Shown here one piece after another: positions 4,741 through 7,625 of a DNA stretch of 7,625 nucleotides. The DNA is from Pirellulales bacterium (GTDB taxonomy: Bacteria > Planctomycetota > Planctomycetia > Pirellulales > Thermoguttaceae). Each line of letters starts with the position of its first letter. Position 1 is the stretch's first letter. The notes beneath the pieces were generated by a model. The model worked only from the letters and a program-made list of their open reading frames with translations. It was not told the origin of the DNA and ran no database searches. The DNA lies in NCBI GenBank assembly GCA_030617125.1, contig JAUWWA010000074.1:1-7625 (forward strand). The letters run 5' to 3'. Made by a program: the position numbers and the translations under genes.

Positions 4741-6267
4741 ATGGACCCGAATGAACTGCTGCGGATCGTTGACACGATTCACCGCGACAAAAATATCGAT
4801 AAAGAGGTCGTCTTCGAGGGGATCGAAGCCGCCTTGGTCTCTGCCGCCAAGAAGCACTTCGGCGAAGAGGAAGAGATCATCGTCGAGATCGATCGCGCCA
4901 ACGGCACGATATCGGGCACCCACAACGGCGCGCCTCTCTCGCCGGAGGCCATGGCCGAACGCATCGGCGCCCAAACCGCCAAGCAGGTAATGATTCAGAA
5001 GATCCGCGAGGCGGAACGCGATGCGCTGTTCAGCGAGTACGAAGAACTCCGGGGGCAAATGGTCACCGGCGTAATCCAGCGCTACGAGGGCGGCGCGGCA
5101 ACGGTCGCGCTGAGTAACGTCGAGGCTATCCTTCCCCGCGGCGAGCAAATCCCCGGCGAAACTCACCACGCCAACGAGCGGCTTCGTGCAACCGTCTTCG
5201 AGGTGAGCAAGAAGGGCAGTCGGGTGAAGGTGATCCTCAGCCGCACCAAGCCCCAACTCGTCCAACGCCTCTTCGAGCAAGAGATCCCCGAAATCGCCGA
5301 AGGCGTCATCGAAATCCGCTCCATCGCCCGGGAACCCGGCTACCGAACCAAGGTCGCCGTCAGCAGCACCGACCAGCGGGTCGACTGTGTCGGCGCGTGC
5401 GTCGGAGTCCGCGGGAATCGCATCAAGAATATCGTCGACGAACTTGGCGGCGAGCGGATCGACATCATCCGCTACAACGACGACATGCAGGTTCTGATCC
5501 CCAACTCCTTGCAGCCGGCCGAGGTCGACGAGGTTATCCTTTGCCAGATGTTCGGCCGCGCGATCGTGCTGGTGCGCGAAGATCAACTCTCGCTGGCCAT
5601 CGGGCGACGCGGACAGAACGTCCGGCTTGGCAGCAAGTTGTGCGGCTGGGACATCGAGATCATGACCCGCGAAGAACTCGACGAGCAGATCGAGCAGGCC
5701 ATCGTCGGTTACTCGTCCCTGGAAGGGGTCGAGGATGAGCTTGCCGAAAGACTGGTTGGCGAAGGCTTCCTCTCCTACGGCGACCTCTCGGTGATTGAGC
5801 CGGATGCCCTTGCTGAGATGGGAGGGGGCTTAAGCGAGGAACAGGTCAACCGGATCATCGGACAGGCCGAGGTCAGGGCTGAGGAAGCCGAACGTGAGGC
5901 CGCCGAACAACGACGACTGCAACGCGAGCAGGAACGGCGCGAAGCGGCTGCCGCCGAAGCCGCCCAGGCGGCGCAACCGGGTGAAGGGACTCAAGCGGAC
6001 GCTGAAGAAACCGCCGCCGCCACCAGTGAAACCATCGGCGATTCGGCCGAGGAACCCGTCGACGAACCAGCCAACGAACCGGAGGCCGCCGCCGGCGAAG
6101 AACCGCTCGCGACCGACGAACCCCCCGATGAGTCCACCGACTCCACCGCAGGCCCCGACGACGGCTTGCCGCCGCCGGAAGAAGATGTCGCGGCCGCAGA
6201 CGTTCAGGTTGCCGCGCAAGCCGAGCAGCGTAGGCTGGAAGAGATGGAGTCGGAGAAAACAGACTGA
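4741..6267 (+). CDS. nusA: Transcription termination/antitermination protein NusA
   Basis: RNA-polymerase-associated elongation factor that modulates pausing, intrinsic termination and rRNA antitermination. Domains in order in the 508-residue product: polymerase-binding N-terminal domain (about 1-105, [17 protein letters not shown]), S1 (about 106-172), KH1 (about 190-255; GVRG at 222-225), KH2 (about 262-310; [11 protein letters not shown] with GRRG at 288-291), and one helix-hairpin-helix repeat (about 325-375, [20 protein letters not shown]). Residues 380-410 are a charged helix rich in E/R/A, and 411-508 a low-complexity acidic Ala/Pro/Glu tail. The core ends near 375, so the tail adds about 130 residues. 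It differs from the paired acidic-repeat domains of E. coli NusA. ATG start with a weak GAGTGAG ribosome site; the N-terminus aligns with family expectation. Stop TGA is followed directly by TAG in frame. infB follows after 17 bases; rimP is not upstream. Confidence 0.97.
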   Translation: MDPNELLRIVDTIHRDKNIDKEVVFEGIEAALVSAAKKHFGEEEEIIVEIDRANGTISGTHNGAPLSPEAMAERIGAQTAKQVMIQKIREAERDALFSEYEELRGQMVTGVIQRYEGGAATVALSNVEAILPRGEQIPGETHHANERLRATVFEVSKKGSRVKVILSRTKPQLVQRLFEQEIPEIAEGVIEIRSIAREPGYRTKVAVSSTDQRVDCVGACVGVRGNRIKNIVDELGGERIDIIRYNDDMQVLIPNSLQPAEVDEVILCQMFGRAIVLVREDQLSLAIGRRGQNVRLGSKLCGWDIEIMTREELDEQIEQAIVGYSSLEGVEDELAERLVGEGFLSYGDLSVIEPDALAEMGGGLSEEQVNRIIGQAEVRAEEAEREAAEQRRLQREQERREAAAAEAAQAAQPGEGTQADAEETAAATSETIGDSAEEPVDEPANEPEAAAGEEPLATDEPPDESTDSTAGPDDGLPPPEEDVAAADVQVAAQAEQRRLEEMESEKTD

Positions 6268-6284
6268 TAGCAGGTTGGGTACTC

Positions 6285-7625
6285 GTGCGTATTTACTCTT
6301 TAGCGAAAAAACTGAAGCTTGACAGCAAGATTCTGGTAGATATCTGCAACAAGGTGGGTATCACGGGTAAGGGGTCTGCGCTGGCGAGCCTAACAGACGA
6401 AGAGATGGCCAAGGTTACCGGCTACCTCGAAAGGCGGCAGGGAAAGCTGGAAGGGGCTGGCACTGGCGCGGCGAAAGCGACCGGGCTCGCCGCCGGTGAA
6501 GAATCCGCCTTGGAGACCAAAGCGTTTCGGCGCGAGGACTACATCGCGCCGGCGGGTGCGACCGGTGGGAAGATACGCGTGTTCGGGGATAGGCGCACCA
6601 AGGAGCCGCCGGCGCCGAAGAAGCGGTCGCCCGGCGAAGGCGCTGAGCCGCCGGAGAAATCGGCCCCCGCCATCAAGTTGGCTCCCATGCCCACTTTGGA
6701 GACGCCGCCGAAGCAACCGAAGTCGAAAGAAGCCGCTCCGCAGAAACCCGACATCAAGCTCCCGCCCGACGCCATCCGCGCCGGCAAGGCGGGCAGCAAG
6801 CCGCTTTCGGAACACCTTCGCAAACACGAGGCGAAGAAGAAGCAAGCCAAGAAGGACGCCGCCAAGAAGGCCGCGCCGCGCAAACCGGGCCCAAGCGACG
6901 CTGTCATGCCCGTCGAGCCGCCGCTGCCGGGGCGGGAACGGCCGCGCCGCGGTCGAGCCGCCGCGGCGGACAAGAATGCCAGTTCGTTTGCCCTGGGTGG
7001 ACGTGAAGCCAGGCAACTGAAACGCAAACGTGTTGCCTCCATCCGACGACGGCGCCCAGACGAAGACGGCGAAGGCAAAACCCGTATCAACCGTCGTACC
7101 CACATCAGGCGGACCGGAACGAACACCGCCGCACCGCGCAAGGGAAACGTCACGGTCCGATTGCCCTGCACCGTGCGGGAATTCTCGGAATCCGTCGGGG
7201 TGCCGGCGCGGGAGATTCTGGGTAGGTTGCTCGCGTTGGGAATCATGAGCAATATCGGCGCCAACGTTGATGGCGAAATGGCCGAACTGCTGGCCATGGA
7301 ACTGGGCGTCGAGGTCGACTTACAACAGGCGGTTGCCCTGGAAGAGAAGCTCTTGCAGAACCTTGAGCAAGAGGACGATCCGGCGACGCTTCAACCCCGC
7401 CCGCCGATTGTCACCTTCCTCGGCCACGTCGATCACGGCAAGACGTCGCTGCTGGACAGGATTATCGGCATCGACGTGGTTTCGGGCGAGAAGGGCGGAA
7501 TTACGCAGCACATTCGCGCGTACCGGATCGAGAAGGACGGCGGAGTTGTCGCCTACGTCGATACACCCGGCCACGAAGCCTTCACCGAGATGCGTGCCCG
7601 CGGCGCCAACGTTACGGACATCGCC
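6285..7625 (+). CDS. infB: Translation initiation factor IF-2 (N-terminal part, runs off the window)
   Basis: GTPase that brings initiator fMet-tRNA to the 30S subunit and promotes 50S joining. 447 codons are present and the frame is open to the right edge. Starting at the GTG at 6285-6287, residues 1-55 form the first IF2_N helical module ([14 protein letters not shown], then KGSALASL). About 56-285 is a Lys/Pro/Ala/Arg-rich disordered linker, and about 287-350 a second IF2_N module ([20 protein letters not shown]). The G domain then begins: G1 GHVDHGKT at 380-387, switch-I GGITQHI at 404-410, G3 DTPGH at 426-430. G4, G5 and the later domains lie beyond the edge. I chose this GTG because the conserved N-terminus begins there and the upstream codons run back into nusA without a good start; the ribosome site (AGGTTGG) is weak. 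Shares an operon with nusA, 17 bases downstream. Confidence 0.96.
   Translation, partial: MRIYSLAKKLKLDSKILVDICNKVGITGKGSALASLTDEEMAKVTGYLERRQGKLEGAGTGAAKATGLAAGEESALETKAFRREDYIAPAGATGGKIRVFGDRRTKEPPAPKKRSPGEGAEPPEKSAPAIKLAPMPTLETPPKQPKSKEAAPQKPDIKLPPDAIRAGKAGSKPLSEHLRKHEAKKKQAKKDAAKKAAPRKPGPSDAVMPVEPPLPGRERPRRGRAAAADKNASSFALGGREARQLKRKRVASIRRRRPDEDGEGKTRINRRTHIRRTGTNTAAPRKGNVTVRLPCTVREFSESVGVPAREILGRLLALGIMSNIGANVDGEMAELLAMELGVEVDLQQAVALEEKLLQNLEQEDDPATLQPRPPIVTFLGHVDHGKTSLLDRIIGIDVVSGEKGGITQHIRAYRIEKDGGVVAYVDTPGHEAFTEMRARGANVTDIA

Noticed and set aside
4315..5586. 423-codon minus-strand open frame opposite the nusA 5' half and spacer
   Set aside because: Antisense to conserved nusA domains and running through the nusA promoter and leader; no recognisable domain, so a shadow frame.
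6390..7297. Two overlapping minus-strand frames (237 and 252 codons) opposite infB
   Set aside because: Both are antisense to the infB linker, with Arg/Gly/Ala-rich translations caused by GC-rich codons; they also overlap each other.
1..7625. CRISPR array, insertion sequence, toxin-antitoxin or defence system
   Set aside because: No spaced direct repeats, transposase, terminal inverted repeats or defence-type genes are present; all recognised genes are core housekeeping genes.

Overview
The window is a housekeeping region of a GC-rich bacterium. Its two divergently transcribed gene blocks are separated by about 590 bases. The most likely source is a planctomycete, perhaps of the Pirellulales. 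This rests on recalled family resemblance of the NusA and IF-2 N-termini, the trimmed fab cluster order, frequent GTG/TTG starts, and low-complexity spacers of the TAGTGGACA / ATTGGGG kind. It is an inference, not a database match.

Left block (minus strand, read from about 4205 down to 363): rpmF (ribosomal protein bL32), fabD, fabG, acpP, fabF. These supply one ribosomal protein, malonyl loading of acyl carrier protein (FabD), the carrier itself (AcpP), condensation (FabF) and 3-keto reduction (FabG), which is most of the fatty acid elongation core. rpmF and fabD overlap by 4 bases (TTGA) and are probably translationally coupled. plsX and fabH, which sit between rpmF and fabD in the Escherichia coli cluster, are absent. 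A near-consensus promoter (TTGACA, 17 bases, TAAAAT) precedes rpmF. A second, weaker one lies in the 301-base gap before acpP, where extra ACP transcription would make sense. The fabF stop is followed by a G-rich stretch on the transcript with seven G runs, a candidate G-quadruplex. Bases 1-301 hold no gene I can support.

Central spacer (4151-4740): the rpmF promoter, a 15-base palindrome with extended stem, the nusA promoter (TTGACT, 17 bases, TATCCT) and a roughly 210-base structured nusA leader with two or more hairpins, the last ending just before the ribosome-binding region. rimP, the usual gene upstream of nusA, is not there.

Right block (plus strand): nusA (transcription elongation/antitermination factor) with a long acidic alanine/proline-rich tail, then infB (translation initiation factor IF-2), which starts at a GTG 17 bases after nusA and runs off the right edge just after the G3 motif of its GTPase domain. 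NusA and IF-2 are a conserved operon pair linking transcription and translation.

I do not see a new gene system here. The leads worth following are non-coding: the G-run array after fabF, the nusA leader, the acpP internal promoter and gap, and the palindrome between the two divergent promoters.
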